Assembly: GCF_013404085.1 (NCBI RefSeq) | Contig: NZ_JABFHO010000001.1 | Span: forward strand, 62,001 to 126,000 | Reading direction: 5' to 3' | DNA length: 64,000 nucleotides | From: Winogradskyella helgolandensis | Lineage (GTDB): Bacteria; Bacteroidota; Bacteroidia; Flavobacteriales; Flavobacteriaceae | Shown: in pieces, positions 18,487 through 26,859 of the stretch | How the letters are laid out: every line of letters starts with the position of its first letter | Position numbering within the stretch: the first letter of the stretch is position 1 | The notes under the pieces: generated by a model | Seen by the model: the letters and a program-made list of their open reading frames with translations, nothing else | The model's database searches: none | Told to the model about the DNA's origin: nothing | Translations under genes and position numbers: made by a program

Positions 18487-20622
18487 TTAATTCTTCACAG
18501 ACTCTGCAACTTTATTTTTTATAGCATACGTCATCTTTAAATCATGAAGCACATTAATAGCTTCTTCTACATAAACATCTTTGGCTAAAGCCTCATGCCA
18601 GCGATTACGTTTTTCCATTAAAACAGAATCCTGATCCATTAGTTTCATCTCATAAGGCAACGATGTAAATGTTAAATCCGTTTGATATTCAGACAGCTTA
18701 GCAAAACGCTTTGCTTCTTCCTCGTTTACCTGCATTTCCTTTTTATAGGTATCATAGTTTAATGAATATGATTCACGGTCTCTTATGGTCTTCACCCATT
18801 GTGCATTGGCTTCAATAAGTTTTAACTGCTCGTTACCAGCCATTCTTGCTTTACTTTTACTTATTGTGGTATCATAATCGAAATAATTACCCCAAACTTC
18901 ATAATCAGCGGCGTCAATTTTATCCCATGCTAATGGGTTTTCAAGATTTTTTTCTCCAATATCAATATAGCTGTAACGGTCCGGAACAACAACATCACTC
19001 TTTACACCTTCTAATTGTGTTGAACCTCCATTAATTCTATAAAACTTCTGAGTGGTAAACTTTAAAGCTCCCATATCGCCGTTAGTATTATTTTTAATCA
19101 TTCGGTTTAAATCCATAACCGTTTGCACTGTTCCTTTACCGTAAGTCTGCTTACTACCGATAACGATACCTCGCTTATAATCTTGCATCGCAGCCGCTAA
19201 AATTTCAGACGCTGAAGCAGATAATTCATTTACCAATATTACTAAAGGGCCGTCCCAAACAATAGCTTTGTCTTTATCCGAAAGCACCTCTTTAGCTTCA
19301 CCTGTTGTTTTCACTTGTACTACTGGTCCATCTTCAATAAATAAACCTGCAATATCTACCACAGTTTGTAAAGAACCACCTCCATTATTTCTTAAATCCA
19401 TTACCAAACCTTCAACACCTTCTTCTTTCAATCTTAAAATTTCTTGTTTGATATCTGAAGCTGCATTACGTTCATTATAATCTTCAAAACTGATATAGAA
19501 CTTAGGTAAGTTAATAATTCCAAAAGTTTTTCCATCCTTCTCAACAATTGACGATTTTGCGTAAGTTTCCTCTAACTCAACAACATCTCTTGTAATAGAG
19601 ATATCTTGAATAGTTCCATCTACTTTTTTCAAGGTTAGTGTCACCACAGTTCCTTTTGGACCTTTTATAAATTTAATAGCATCAGCTAAGCGCATACCAA
19701 CAACATTGATTGATTCTTTTTCATCTTGCTGTCTCACTTTAAGTATCTGATCACCAACTTCTAACTCGTCTGCTCTCCAAGCTGGTCCACCACTAATAAC
19801 TTCATCAACCATGATACCGTCCACTTTTTTCTGTAAACGCGCACCAATACCTTCGAACTTTCCTGAAATATCTCTATCAAAACGCTCCTTATCTTCCGGA
19901 GCAAAATAGAATGTATGCGGATCAAATCCTTCTACAATCGCATTTATATAAACAGAAAACCAATCATTACGAGTTCTGTCATCAATATAATCATAAAGTA
20001 CATCAATGGATTCTTTTGTTGCTAATCGTGCTTCAGCTTCAATTTCCTTATTTGATTTGTGTTTTTCAGATATTAATTTATCTGTATCCGAATCTTGCTG
20101 CGTGATTATTTCATCATAATTAGCAATGGTAGAAAACTTAAGTTGTTGTCTCCAACGCTCTTTCATTTCACGCTTATTCTTTACATAAGTTAGATTTTCG
20201 TAATCCGCAACATAGTCTTCTTGTTCTGTGAAATCGAAAGGCTTTTCTAAAATATCAGTATATATGACCTTTGCTTCAGCAATACGTTGTAATAAACGTT
20301 GGTGTGTAAGATTGAAGAATGCGACATCGTAGGCCTTAATTTGATCATCTATTTTATCTTTATAAGCTTCAAACTCTTTGATATCTGATTCGTAAAAAAA
20401 TCTTTTAAACTGATCAACATTATTCAAATAGTCTTCAAATACTTGTGCAGAAAAATCATCATTAATATCCTTTGGCTCAAAATGACCTTGATCTAAAAGA
20501 TACGTAATCAATTGAATGAGCAATTTATCCTTATCTGGATCTTCAAATTTTTTAGTTGTAAAACTGCATGAGGCGAATGCTATCAATAAGGCGAGTAGCA
20601 AAAATTTATATTTCCCTTTCAT
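18487..20622 (-). CDS. prc: Tail-specific protease (S41 family, Prc-like), lipoprotein
   Basis: This 711-residue periplasmic protease cuts substrates from their C-termini. A lipobox near residue 19 (LLIAFASCS) indicates lipid anchoring. The order is an N-terminal helical region, a PDZ domain at about 245-330 (GIGARLQKKVDGIMV), an S41 core and a C-terminal helical extension as in Prc. The catalytic serine lies in SASAS (468-472) and the catalytic lysine is Lys496 in QTYGKGTVQ. The ATG at 20622 is preceded by an AAAAAAAGAAAA tract that recurs twice more upstream through a 90-bp tandem duplication. Confidence 0.93.
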   Translation of the reverse strand: MKGKYKFLLLALLIAFASCSFTTKKFEDPDKDKLLIQLITYLLDQGHFEPKDINDDFSAQVFEDYLNNVDQFKRFFYESDIKEFEAYKDKIDDQIKAYDVAFFNLTHQRLLQRIAEAKVIYTDILEKPFDFTEQEDYVADYENLTYVKNKREMKERWRQQLKFSTIANYDEIITQQDSDTDKLISEKHKSNKEIEAEARLATKESIDVLYDYIDDRTRNDWFSVYINAIVEGFDPHTFYFAPEDKERFDRDISGKFEGIGARLQKKVDGIMVDEVISGGPAWRADELEVGDQILKVRQQDEKESINVVGMRLADAIKFIKGPKGTVVTLTLKKVDGTIQDISITRDVVELEETYAKSSIVEKDGKTFGIINLPKFYISFEDYNERNAASDIKQEILRLKEEGVEGLVMDLRNNGGGSLQTVVDIAGLFIEDGPVVQVKTTGEAKEVLSDKDKAIVWDGPLVILVNELSASASEILAAAMQDYKRGIVIGSKQTYGKGTVQTVMDLNRMIKNNTNGDMGALKFTTQKFYRINGGSTQLEGVKSDVVVPDRYSYIDIGEKNLENPLAWDKIDAADYEVWGNYFDYDTTISKSKARMAGNEQLKLIEANAQWVKTIRDRESYSLNYDTYKKEMQVNEEEAKRFAKLSEYQTDLTFTSLPYEMKLMDQDSVLMEKRNRWHEALAKDVYVEEAINVLHDLKMTYAIKNKVAESVKN

Positions 20623-20810
20623 TTTTCTTTTTTTATTGTTTTAATTTGGTAAAAATGTGTTCGCCATTCAAACTAATTCTTCAACTGAAGGGTCGTCTAT
20701 GGCTCGGTTCATTTTTCTTTTTTTAATGTTTTAATTTGGTAAAAATGTGTTCGCCATTCAAACTGATTCTTCAACTGAAGGGTCGTCTATGGCTCGGTTC
20801 ATTTTTCTTT
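20621..20810. repeat. 90-bp tandem duplication in the prc leader (2.1 copies)
   Basis: Bases 20621-20710 and 20711-20800 are two adjacent 90-bp copies with two mismatches (88/90), followed by the first 10 bases of a third. Each unit has an A/T-rich tract, the string TTCGCCATTCAAACT and the palindrome CTTCAACTGAAG. The unit boundary falls at the start codon of the protease gene, so its ATG context is repeated every 90 bp (20622, 20712, 20802). Near-identity of the copies means a recent duplication. The rest of the 357-bp gap up to surE shows no clear promoter. Confidence 0.93.
20668..20802 (-). other. Two duplicated 14-codon upstream ORFs before prc
   Basis: On the protease strand, ATG at 20802 opens MNRAIDDPSVEESV then TGA (20758-20802), and ATG at 20712 opens MNRAIDDPSVEELV then TGA (20668-20712). 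Both follow the same purine-rich AAAGAAAA tract as the real start, so ribosomes could load on them. Whether they are translated is unknown. They may simply be relics of the duplicated start region, or may act as leader peptides. Confidence 0.35.
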
Positions 20811-20979
20811 TATCTTTTTTCTTTATTAAATGATTAAGTAGGTTCTCAATTTTTCACTAAAATAGAAGAAAAAACCGTGCCATAAAAAATAGATAGCCTA
20901 TTTTTTTGTTAAAGCGTCGTTTACTTATAAATCGAAACCTTTTTTAGTATTTTTACAACTCATTAAACTTTTATACAAA

Positions 20980-21753
20980 ATGTCTGAACGCCCTTTAATT
21001 TTAGTGACTAATGATGATGGCATCACAGCTCCTGGGTTAAGAACTTTAATCTCTGTAATGAACCTCATTGGAGATGTGGTGGTAGTAGCGCCAGATAGTC
21101 CACAAAGTGCCATGGGACATGCTATTACCATCAATTCTACTTTACATATGGAGAAGGTAACTATAGATGGCAAACAACCTGAATATAGTTGTTCTGGAAC
21201 TCCTGCTGATTGTGTAAAACTAGCCGTTAATGAAATTTTAGGCAGACGACCAGATATTTGTGTTTCAGGTATTAATCATGGGTCCAACTCATCTATAAAT
21301 GTTATTTATTCAGGCACTATGAGTGCAGCCTTAGAGGCTGGTATTGAAAGTATTCCTGCTATTGGGTTTTCGTTATTAGATTATAATTGGAATGCTAATT
21401 TTGAACATTGTAAATCTTTCGTTGAAACCATTACGAGACAAGTGCTAGCGAATGGATTACCCGATGGTGTTGTTCTAAATGTGAATATTCCAAACCTTGA
21501 AAAAAAGGCTATAAAAGGTATTAAAGTTTGCCGACAAGCCCGAGCCAATTGGAAAGAAGAATTTGACAAGCGCACCAATCCAATGGGACGCGACTATTAT
21601 TGGTTGAGTGGTAAATTTGTAAACATGGATAATGGTGAAGATACTGATGAATGGGCTTTAGAACACGGCTATGTTTCTGTAGTACCTGTGCATTTTGATT
21701 TAACGGCACACCATGCCATACAGAATTTGAACACTTGGAAATTAAACAACTAA
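20980..21753 (+). CDS. surE: 5'/3'-nucleotidase SurE
   Basis: SurE is a metal-dependent nucleoside-monophosphate phosphatase of the cytoplasm. The 257-residue protein has the metal-binding N-terminus LVTNDDGITAPGL (Asp12, Asp13), the VVAPDSPQSAMGHAIT segment, GTPADCVKLAVN and the SGINHGSNSSINVIYSGTM loop carrying the metal-binding Asn. The length is normal. It heads a plus-strand run with a small membrane protein gene and lpxB; the gaps after it are 29 bp and then 1 bp. Confidence 0.96.
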   Translation: MSERPLILVTNDDGITAPGLRTLISVMNLIGDVVVVAPDSPQSAMGHAITINSTLHMEKVTIDGKQPEYSCSGTPADCVKLAVNEILGRRPDICVSGINHGSNSSINVIYSGTMSAALEAGIESIPAIGFSLLDYNWNANFEHCKSFVETITRQVLANGLPDGVVLNVNIPNLEKKAIKGIKVCRQARANWKEEFDKRTNPMGRDYYWLSGKFVNMDNGEDTDEWALEHGYVSVVPVHFDLTAHHAIQNLNTWKLNN

Positions 21754-21782
21754 ACAACTACAACACTCAGAAACAACAGTAT

Positions 21783-22067
21783 ATGAAAAAAGAAATTTTA
21801 ATAGGTTTTACAGTAGGCATTGTATCTGCAATTTTTGGATTTATTTTTGCACTTCAGATTTTTGGAAAATCCGATGACTGGGGAGTTGTGATTAACCAAG
21901 CCATTGCCGATGGTTTCTTTACAAAATTGATGAGTATCGGTGCACTTTTAAACTTAGGAGCGTTTTTCCTTTTCCTAAAAAAAAACAAAGACCACAGAGC
22001 GAAAGGCGTTTTAATTTCTACAATTCTCATACTCATTACAACTTTGGTTATTAAATTTATGAATTAA
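21783..22067 (+). CDS. Small two- to three-helix membrane protein, unknown function
   Basis: This 94-residue hydrophobic protein starts MKKEILIGFTVGIVSAIFGF and has probable membrane helices at about 6-26, 45-60 and 72-91, with a short lysine-rich loop (KKNKDHRAKG). I recognise no family function. I chose ATG at 21783 because the longer frame begins inside surE and adds a polar, glutamine-rich stretch before the first helix. It sits between surE and lpxB with 1 bp before the latter, an arrangement that suggests co-transcription. Confidence 0.8.
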   Translation: MKKEILIGFTVGIVSAIFGFIFALQIFGKSDDWGVVINQAIADGFFTKLMSIGALLNLGAFFLFLKKNKDHRAKGVLISTILILITTLVIKFMN

Positions 22068-22068
22068 A

Positions 22069-23184
22069 ATGAAATACTATATCATTGCTGGTGAAGCCTC
22101 AGGCGATTTGCATGGTTCCAATCTCATGAAAGCACTGTTTAAACAAGACGAACAGGCCAACATTAGATTTTGGGGAGGCGACCTTATGCAGAGTGTTGGT
22201 GGAGAATTGGTAATGCATTATAAGGAACGTCAATTCATGGGTTTTGCTGAAGTTATCCTTAACCTCAGGAAAGTTTTAGGCCAAATAAAGTTCTGTAAAT
22301 CGGATATTGAAAAATTTCAGCCAGATGTTATTATTTTTATTGATAATTCTGGTTTCAATCTAAGAATTGCCAAATGGGCAAAAGCACTCAATTATAAAAC
22401 ACACTATTATATTTCACCACAAGTTTGGGCATCGCGAGCTAGTAGAGTTGAAAAAATAAAGCAAGATGTTGATGCCATGTATTGCATCCTTCCGTTTGAA
22501 AAAGCGTTCTATAAAAAATACGATTACGATGTTAATTTTGTTGGACATCCACTAATTGATGCTATTGCGAATAGACCTCAAGTTGACGGTACTATTTTTA
22601 GAAACGAACATCAACTTAGTGAGCAACCTATTATCGCTTTATTACCTGGAAGTAGAAAGCAGGAAATAACCAAAATGCTTGGAGTAATGCTAAGTTTGGT
22701 TGATGATTTTAAAGACTACCAGTTCGTTATCGCTGGAGCTCCGAGTCAAGAATTTGAATTTTACAAACCGTTTATTAAAAAGAAAAATATCAAATTTATT
22801 TCCAATAAAACTTATGATTTGTTGAGTATTTCTACTGCTGCATTAGTCACCTCAGGTACTGCTACTTTAGAAACGGCGTTATTTAAAGTCCCACAAGTCG
22901 TTTGCTATAAAGCTAATGCTATTTCTTATCAAATTGCTAAGCGTATTATAACTTTGAAATATATTTCGTTAGTGAATTTAATTATGGATCGCGAAGTTGT
23001 TACGGAACTGATTCAAGGAGATTTAAATAAAAAGCGACTTAAAAACGAATTAACAGCCATTTTAGACACCAAAAAGCGAGAGCAACTCTTTTTAGATTAT
23101 TATGAATTAGAGAAAATATTAGGTGGTCGTGGAGCTAGTGAGAATACGGCTAAGTTGATTGTTAATGCAATCAAAAAGACTTAA
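22069..23184 (+). CDS. lpxB: Lipid-A-disaccharide synthase LpxB
   Basis: LpxB (GT19) condenses UDP-2,3-diacylglucosamine with lipid X to make the lipid A disaccharide at the inner face of the membrane. The 371-residue protein opens MKYYIIAGEASGDLHGSNLM, the family signature, and has HYISPQVWASRASRVEKI, FVGHPLIDAI, LLPGSRKQEI and the nucleotide-binding TSGTATLETALFKVPQVV. The length is typical. It is the third gene of the surE run. Confidence 0.97.
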   Translation: MKYYIIAGEASGDLHGSNLMKALFKQDEQANIRFWGGDLMQSVGGELVMHYKERQFMGFAEVILNLRKVLGQIKFCKSDIEKFQPDVIIFIDNSGFNLRIAKWAKALNYKTHYYISPQVWASRASRVEKIKQDVDAMYCILPFEKAFYKKYDYDVNFVGHPLIDAIANRPQVDGTIFRNEHQLSEQPIIALLPGSRKQEITKMLGVMLSLVDDFKDYQFVIAGAPSQEFEFYKPFIKKKNIKFISNKTYDLLSISTAALVTSGTATLETALFKVPQVVCYKANAISYQIAKRIITLKYISLVNLIMDREVVTELIQGDLNKKRLKNELTAILDTKKREQLFLDYYELEKILGGRGASENTAKLIVNAIKKT

Positions 23185-23212
23185 ATAAAAGTCGAATTTC
23201 ATAAAGCAATTC

Positions 23213-23560
23213 TTAAAAAGGAAAACAAGTCCAACCTTGAAAAAACCCAATTGGTCTTAAAGTCACTACAAATTCATGTAGAGGCATTACAATTATTGCT
23301 ATCGAGAAAACAACTAAAATCATTTTGGAGATTCCCCCAACTGGTTTATCTGCTTTTATATCAAGATTGAAATTTAAAGCATACTCATTTACATTAATGC
23401 TTTGATCACCTTGTAAATTTGAAAAATGCATCAGCGCTTTCTTCCTTTGCTCTTTTATTTTGGGATAAACTCAATTTACGATAAACATTAAAGCTGTTAG
23501 TCCAACAATACACGTTATAATAAAGTCATCAACATCCGAATAAAGTGTTATAATTTTCAT
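23213..23560 (-). pseudogene. Broken small membrane protein gene (TGA at codon 30)
   Basis: ATG at 23558-23560 opens MKIITLYSDVDDFIITCIVG and a membrane helix ending FIVN, then an in-frame TGA at codon 30 (23471-23473). The same frame continues VYPKIKEQRKKALMHFSNLQ, a second helix (KMILVVFSIAIIVMPLHEFV) and ends IGFFQGWTCFPF. The two halves make a sensible two-helix protein of about 115 residues if TGA was once a sense codon such as TGG. The intact C-terminal part (72 codons from 23431) could be read on its own, but would begin in mid-protein. No family is recognised. Confidence 0.5.
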
Positions 23561-23640
23561 GATTCTATAAATTTATAAAAATTCATCATCTTTTTTTATT
23601 ATTTTCGACTTTAAAGTAACTACTTCGACTAAAAATTAAA

Positions 23641-24150
23641 ATGAAACGTTTACTCCCCTTCTTATTATTGACCTTATTTATTATTAGCTGCAAATCAAAA
23701 AAAACAGCATCTAACAAAAGCAGACAGACACATACTGTAAAAGTAAATACGACTGCAAAACCTACTCCCGAAGCGGAAAACATCGTAAAATATGCGAAAA
23801 CTTTTGACGGTACACGCTATAAGTATGGCGGCACCACTAAAAGCGGCATGGACTGTTCTGGCTTAATATACACGAGTTATAAAAAATATGATGTCGATTT
23901 ACCTAGAACCACATCTGGACTTAAAGGTACTGGAGAATGGGTGGATTTAAAAGAAGTTAACGTTGGTGATTTGGTATTTTTTGCCACAAACAAAAACAGC
24001 CGAAACGTCAATCATGTTGGTATTGTCACCAATGTAAGGACTGGTAATGTTGAGTTTTTACACGCCTCAAGTAGCAAAGGTGTTATGATTTCTTCTATTG
24101 CAGAAAAGTATTGGTACTTTTCTTTTGTACAAGCTCGACGCGTGTTATAA
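23641..24150 (+). CDS. NlpC/P60-family cell wall peptidase, lipoprotein
   Basis: This 169-residue endopeptidase probably cuts peptidoglycan stem peptides in the periplasm. It has a lipoprotein signal with lipobox cysteine 17 (TLFIISCKSKK), a short basic linker, then the NlpC/P60 domain. The catalytic Cys72 is in MDCSGLIYTSY, His125 in NVNHVGIV and a third polar residue, His141, in FLHASSSKG. It precedes comEC by 32 bp on the same strand. Confidence 0.92.
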   Translation: MKRLLPFLLLTLFIISCKSKKTASNKSRQTHTVKVNTTAKPTPEAENIVKYAKTFDGTRYKYGGTTKSGMDCSGLIYTSYKKYDVDLPRTTSGLKGTGEWVDLKEVNVGDLVFFATNKNSRNVNHVGIVTNVRTGNVEFLHASSSKGVMISSIAEKYWYFSFVQARRVL

Positions 24151-24182
24151 TTACATTTTACTTATCTTAGTAACTCACAATC

Positions 24183-26213
24183 ATGAAGTTACTAAATTTC
24201 ACCATTATAAAACTGACCATTTTTTTGGTTATTGGTATTCTTTTGGCTCATTACCTAAAGCTAGATTTTCATGTTGTTTTATTTGTCACTATTGGTCTAG
24301 TTATTTTACTCGGCATTTATTATTTCATAATAAAATCTAGAATTAATCGGTCTCCTTTTTTCGGAGCCTTAGCTTATCTATGCATGGTAGGAGTTGGTAT
24401 TACTTCTTACACTATTCAAAATGAAAAATTAAGATCACATCATTATACACATCTAAAACCTTCAGATAGTAATAACTCAATAGTTTTTCAAATTGAAGAA
24501 CGACTCAAACCAGACACTTATAATGACAAGTATATTGCAGTTATAAAATCATTTAATAACGAAGAAGCTATTGGAAATCTACTGATTAATGTTAAACGTG
24601 ATAGTATTTCGAAACGTTTTAATGTTGACGATTTATTAGTCACGTCATCGGAACTAAAAGTGATTCAAAAACCATTAAACCCTTATCAGTTTGATTATAG
24701 TAAATATTTAGAATTAGATCAGGTATATCATCAGGTTTACTTAAATTCTGCGAACATCTTACAACTTTCAGATTCTAAATCTACTATTTATGGCTATGCC
24801 GATGCATTAAGAACTCAAATTAACAGAAAACTTATTGAAGCAGGTTTTAAAAACGATGCGTTGAGCATTATGAATGCACTATTGCTTGGCCAACGACAAA
24901 CGATTGATAAAACTGTTTACAGTAACTATGTTAACTCCGGGACTATTCACATATTAGCAGTTTCAGGATTGCATGTTGGTATTATTCTAATAATTCTTAA
25001 TTTTATTTTTAAACCTTTACTCTATCTTAAATATGGTCATTTTATTAAACCGTTTATTTTAGTTTGTATATTGTGGAGTTTTGCAGTTATTGCAGGTTTA
25101 TCACCTTCTGTAACACGAGCTGTGACCATGTTTAGTGTTATTACTATTGCAATGCATCTTAAACGACGCACCAATATTTATAATACTTTAGTGATTTCTG
25201 CTTTTTTGATATTATTAATTAAGCCTACCTTTTTATTTGCTGTTGGATTTCAGATGAGTTATTTGGCTGTTTTGGGGATTGTAAGTATTCAACCTATTAT
25301 TTACAAACTATGGAAACCCAAGTATTGGATTATAGATCAACCTTGGCAAATTTTCACAGTTACGTTGGCTGCTCAAGCTGGAATTGTTCCGATTAGTTTA
25401 TTTTATTTTCATCAGTTTCCTGGATTGTTTTTTATTTCGAATCTTGTCGTAATTCCATTTTTAGGATTGATTCTAGGTTTTGGGATGTTAGTTATTGCTT
25501 TAGCATTATTGAATCAATTGCCCGATTTCTTAGTAGTAATCTATAGCTTCATTATTGATAGTTTAAATGGGTTTATTGCTTGGGTCGCTCAATTTGAAAG
25601 TTTCCTACTTAGAGATATTCCGTTTACCTTACTTCAAGTTATTACTTCTTATTGGATAATAATTACATTAGTACAGACTTATAAATTTCGAAATTTTAGA
25701 TGGACAGTAATGAGCTTAATGGCTGTAATTAGCCTTCAAGGTGTTACCTTTTATAATAAACATCAATCTCAAAATCACCAATTTATTATATTCAATAAAA
25801 GCAGATATACAATGATTGGACTCAAAGAAAATCAACAATTAACGATATCACACAATTTGGATTCTGCGAAATTGAAATCTGATTATGCCATCAATAATTA
25901 CAAAATTGGAGAAGCCATTACAATCCATAATAGCGACAGTCTTCATTCCATTTATAAGTACAAAAGCAAAACGCTTTTAGTTGTTGATAGTTTAGCTGTT
26001 TATAAAGGAATAACATTTCAACTCAACTATATTTTATTACGAAATTCTCCTAGACTAAATCTCAATCGCGCTATCGATAGCTTAAAACCTCAATTTATCA
26101 TTGCAGATGCAAGCAACTACAAATCGTACTTAAAACGATGGAAGGAAACATGTAGGCACAAAAAAATCCCTTTCCATCAAACGAATGAAAAGGGAGCTTT
26201 TATAATAAAATAA
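24183..26213 (+). CDS. comEC: DNA-uptake channel protein ComEC/Rec2
   Basis: ComEC forms the inner-membrane channel for single-stranded DNA in natural transformation. The 676-residue protein has N-terminal membrane helices, a soluble OB-fold-like region (about 90-200), then the Competence domain with the signature HILAVSGLHVGIILIIL near residue 260 and about eight more helices up to residue 510. The last 170 residues resemble the beta-lactamase-like domain in position and in the ending SLKPQFIIADASNYKSYL, but lack the HxHxDH metal-binding motif. The 3' end overlaps a terminator-like hairpin for the opposing gene. Confidence 0.92.
   Translation: MKLLNFTIIKLTIFLVIGILLAHYLKLDFHVVLFVTIGLVILLGIYYFIIKSRINRSPFFGALAYLCMVGVGITSYTIQNEKLRSHHYTHLKPSDSNNSIVFQIEERLKPDTYNDKYIAVIKSFNNEEAIGNLLINVKRDSISKRFNVDDLLVTSSELKVIQKPLNPYQFDYSKYLELDQVYHQVYLNSANILQLSDSKSTIYGYADALRTQINRKLIEAGFKNDALSIMNALLLGQRQTIDKTVYSNYVNSGTIHILAVSGLHVGIILIILNFIFKPLLYLKYGHFIKPFILVCILWSFAVIAGLSPSVTRAVTMFSVITIAMHLKRRTNIYNTLVISAFLILLIKPTFLFAVGFQMSYLAVLGIVSIQPIIYKLWKPKYWIIDQPWQIFTVTLAAQAGIVPISLFYFHQFPGLFFISNLVVIPFLGLILGFGMLVIALALLNQLPDFLVVIYSFIIDSLNGFIAWVAQFESFLLRDIPFTLLQVITSYWIIITLVQTYKFRNFRWTVMSLMAVISLQGVTFYNKHQSQNHQFIIFNKSRYTMIGLKENQQLTISHNLDSAKLKSDYAINNYKIGEAITIHNSDSLHSIYKYKSKTLLVVDSLAVYKGITFQLNYILLRNSPRLNLNRAIDSLKPQFIIADASNYKSYLKRWKETCRHKKIPFHQTNEKGAFIIK
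26167..26195 (-). terminator. Terminator of the thioredoxin-like gene, inside the comEC 3' end
   Basis: On the minus strand TCCCTTTTCAT and ATGGAAAGGGA form an 11-bp stem (one G-T pair) with a 7-base loop, followed by seven T (26160-26166). It lies 25-53 bp after the stop of the thioredoxin-like gene and within the last codons of comEC, so the two convergent genes share the sequence. Confidence 0.75.
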
Positions 26214-26219
26214 TAAGAT

Positions 26220-26777
26220 TTATGATTCTTTAAACGATGGCTCAAATGATTTGAAATATTCATTAAACTGTTCTTGCGTTGTCATTTCCTTATACTTATC
26301 AGTATGAAATATCTTTAAATACAACTCTAATTGCTGTGGTTTTAAATATCCAGTGATTGGAGAAATAAGGTTTCCTTCTTCATCAAAAAACACCATGGTT
26401 GGATATGCTCTAACTTGTAAATACCCCGAAAACTCGTGTGAACTATTCCTTCTATTTGCTTTAGTAGCATCGTAATTAGGGTTTTTAAATGTCTGATCTT
26501 TGTAAGTCACTTCATCATTACCTTCAGCATTAAATTTCACAGCATAATAATGCTCATTAACATAAGCTGCGACATCTGCATTAGCAAAAGTGTTCTTATC
26601 TAACATTTTGCAAGGACCACACCAATTGGTATAAACGTCCATGAATATTTTTTTAGGTTCCTTTTTCTGAAGCTCTAAAGCCTGCTCCATGGTTACCCAA
26701 TTAATCTCTTGTGCTACTGCTGTTATTGTAAATGCAAAAACAGCTATTAATCCTAAGGTTATTTTTTTTATCATCAT
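26220..26777 (-). CDS. Periplasmic thioredoxin-like protein
   Basis: The 185-residue product has a signal peptide (LIAVFAFTITAVAQ) and a thioredoxin fold with the active site WCGPCKMLDKNTF near residue 50. It fits the periplasmic Thioredoxin_7/DUF255-like group of Bacteroidota, which reduce or oxidise secreted protein cysteines. The cis-proline segment is YPTMVFFDEEGN. The exact partner is unknown. It is convergent with comEC and separated from the POT gene upstream by that gene's terminator (26814-26840), so it probably has its own promoter in the 36-bp spacer. Confidence 0.85.
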   Translation of the reverse strand: MMIKKITLGLIAVFAFTITAVAQEINWVTMEQALELQKKEPKKIFMDVYTNWCGPCKMLDKNTFANADVAAYVNEHYYAVKFNAEGNDEVTYKDQTFKNPNYDATKANRRNSSHEFSGYLQVRAYPTMVFFDEEGNLISPITGYLKPQQLELYLKIFHTDKYKEMTTQEQFNEYFKSFEPSFKES

Positions 26778-26813
26778 ATTCGATTTGTTGCAAATAATAA
26801 GCCGAACTTACAA

Positions 26814-26840
26814 AAAATGCTCCTAAACAGGAGCATTTTA
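26814..26840 (-). terminator. Rho-independent terminator of the POT gene at 26860
   Basis: On the minus strand AAAATGCTCC and GGAGCATTTT pair across a short TGTTTA loop, followed by T residues. It lies 20 bp after the stop codon of the transporter gene. Confidence 0.85.
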
Positions 26841-26859
26841 GATATTTTTAACGATTTGC

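Noticed and set aside
20621..20810. CRISPR-like array in the prc leader
   Set aside because: The 90-bp units are adjacent with no spacers and only two copies exist, so this is a tandem duplication.
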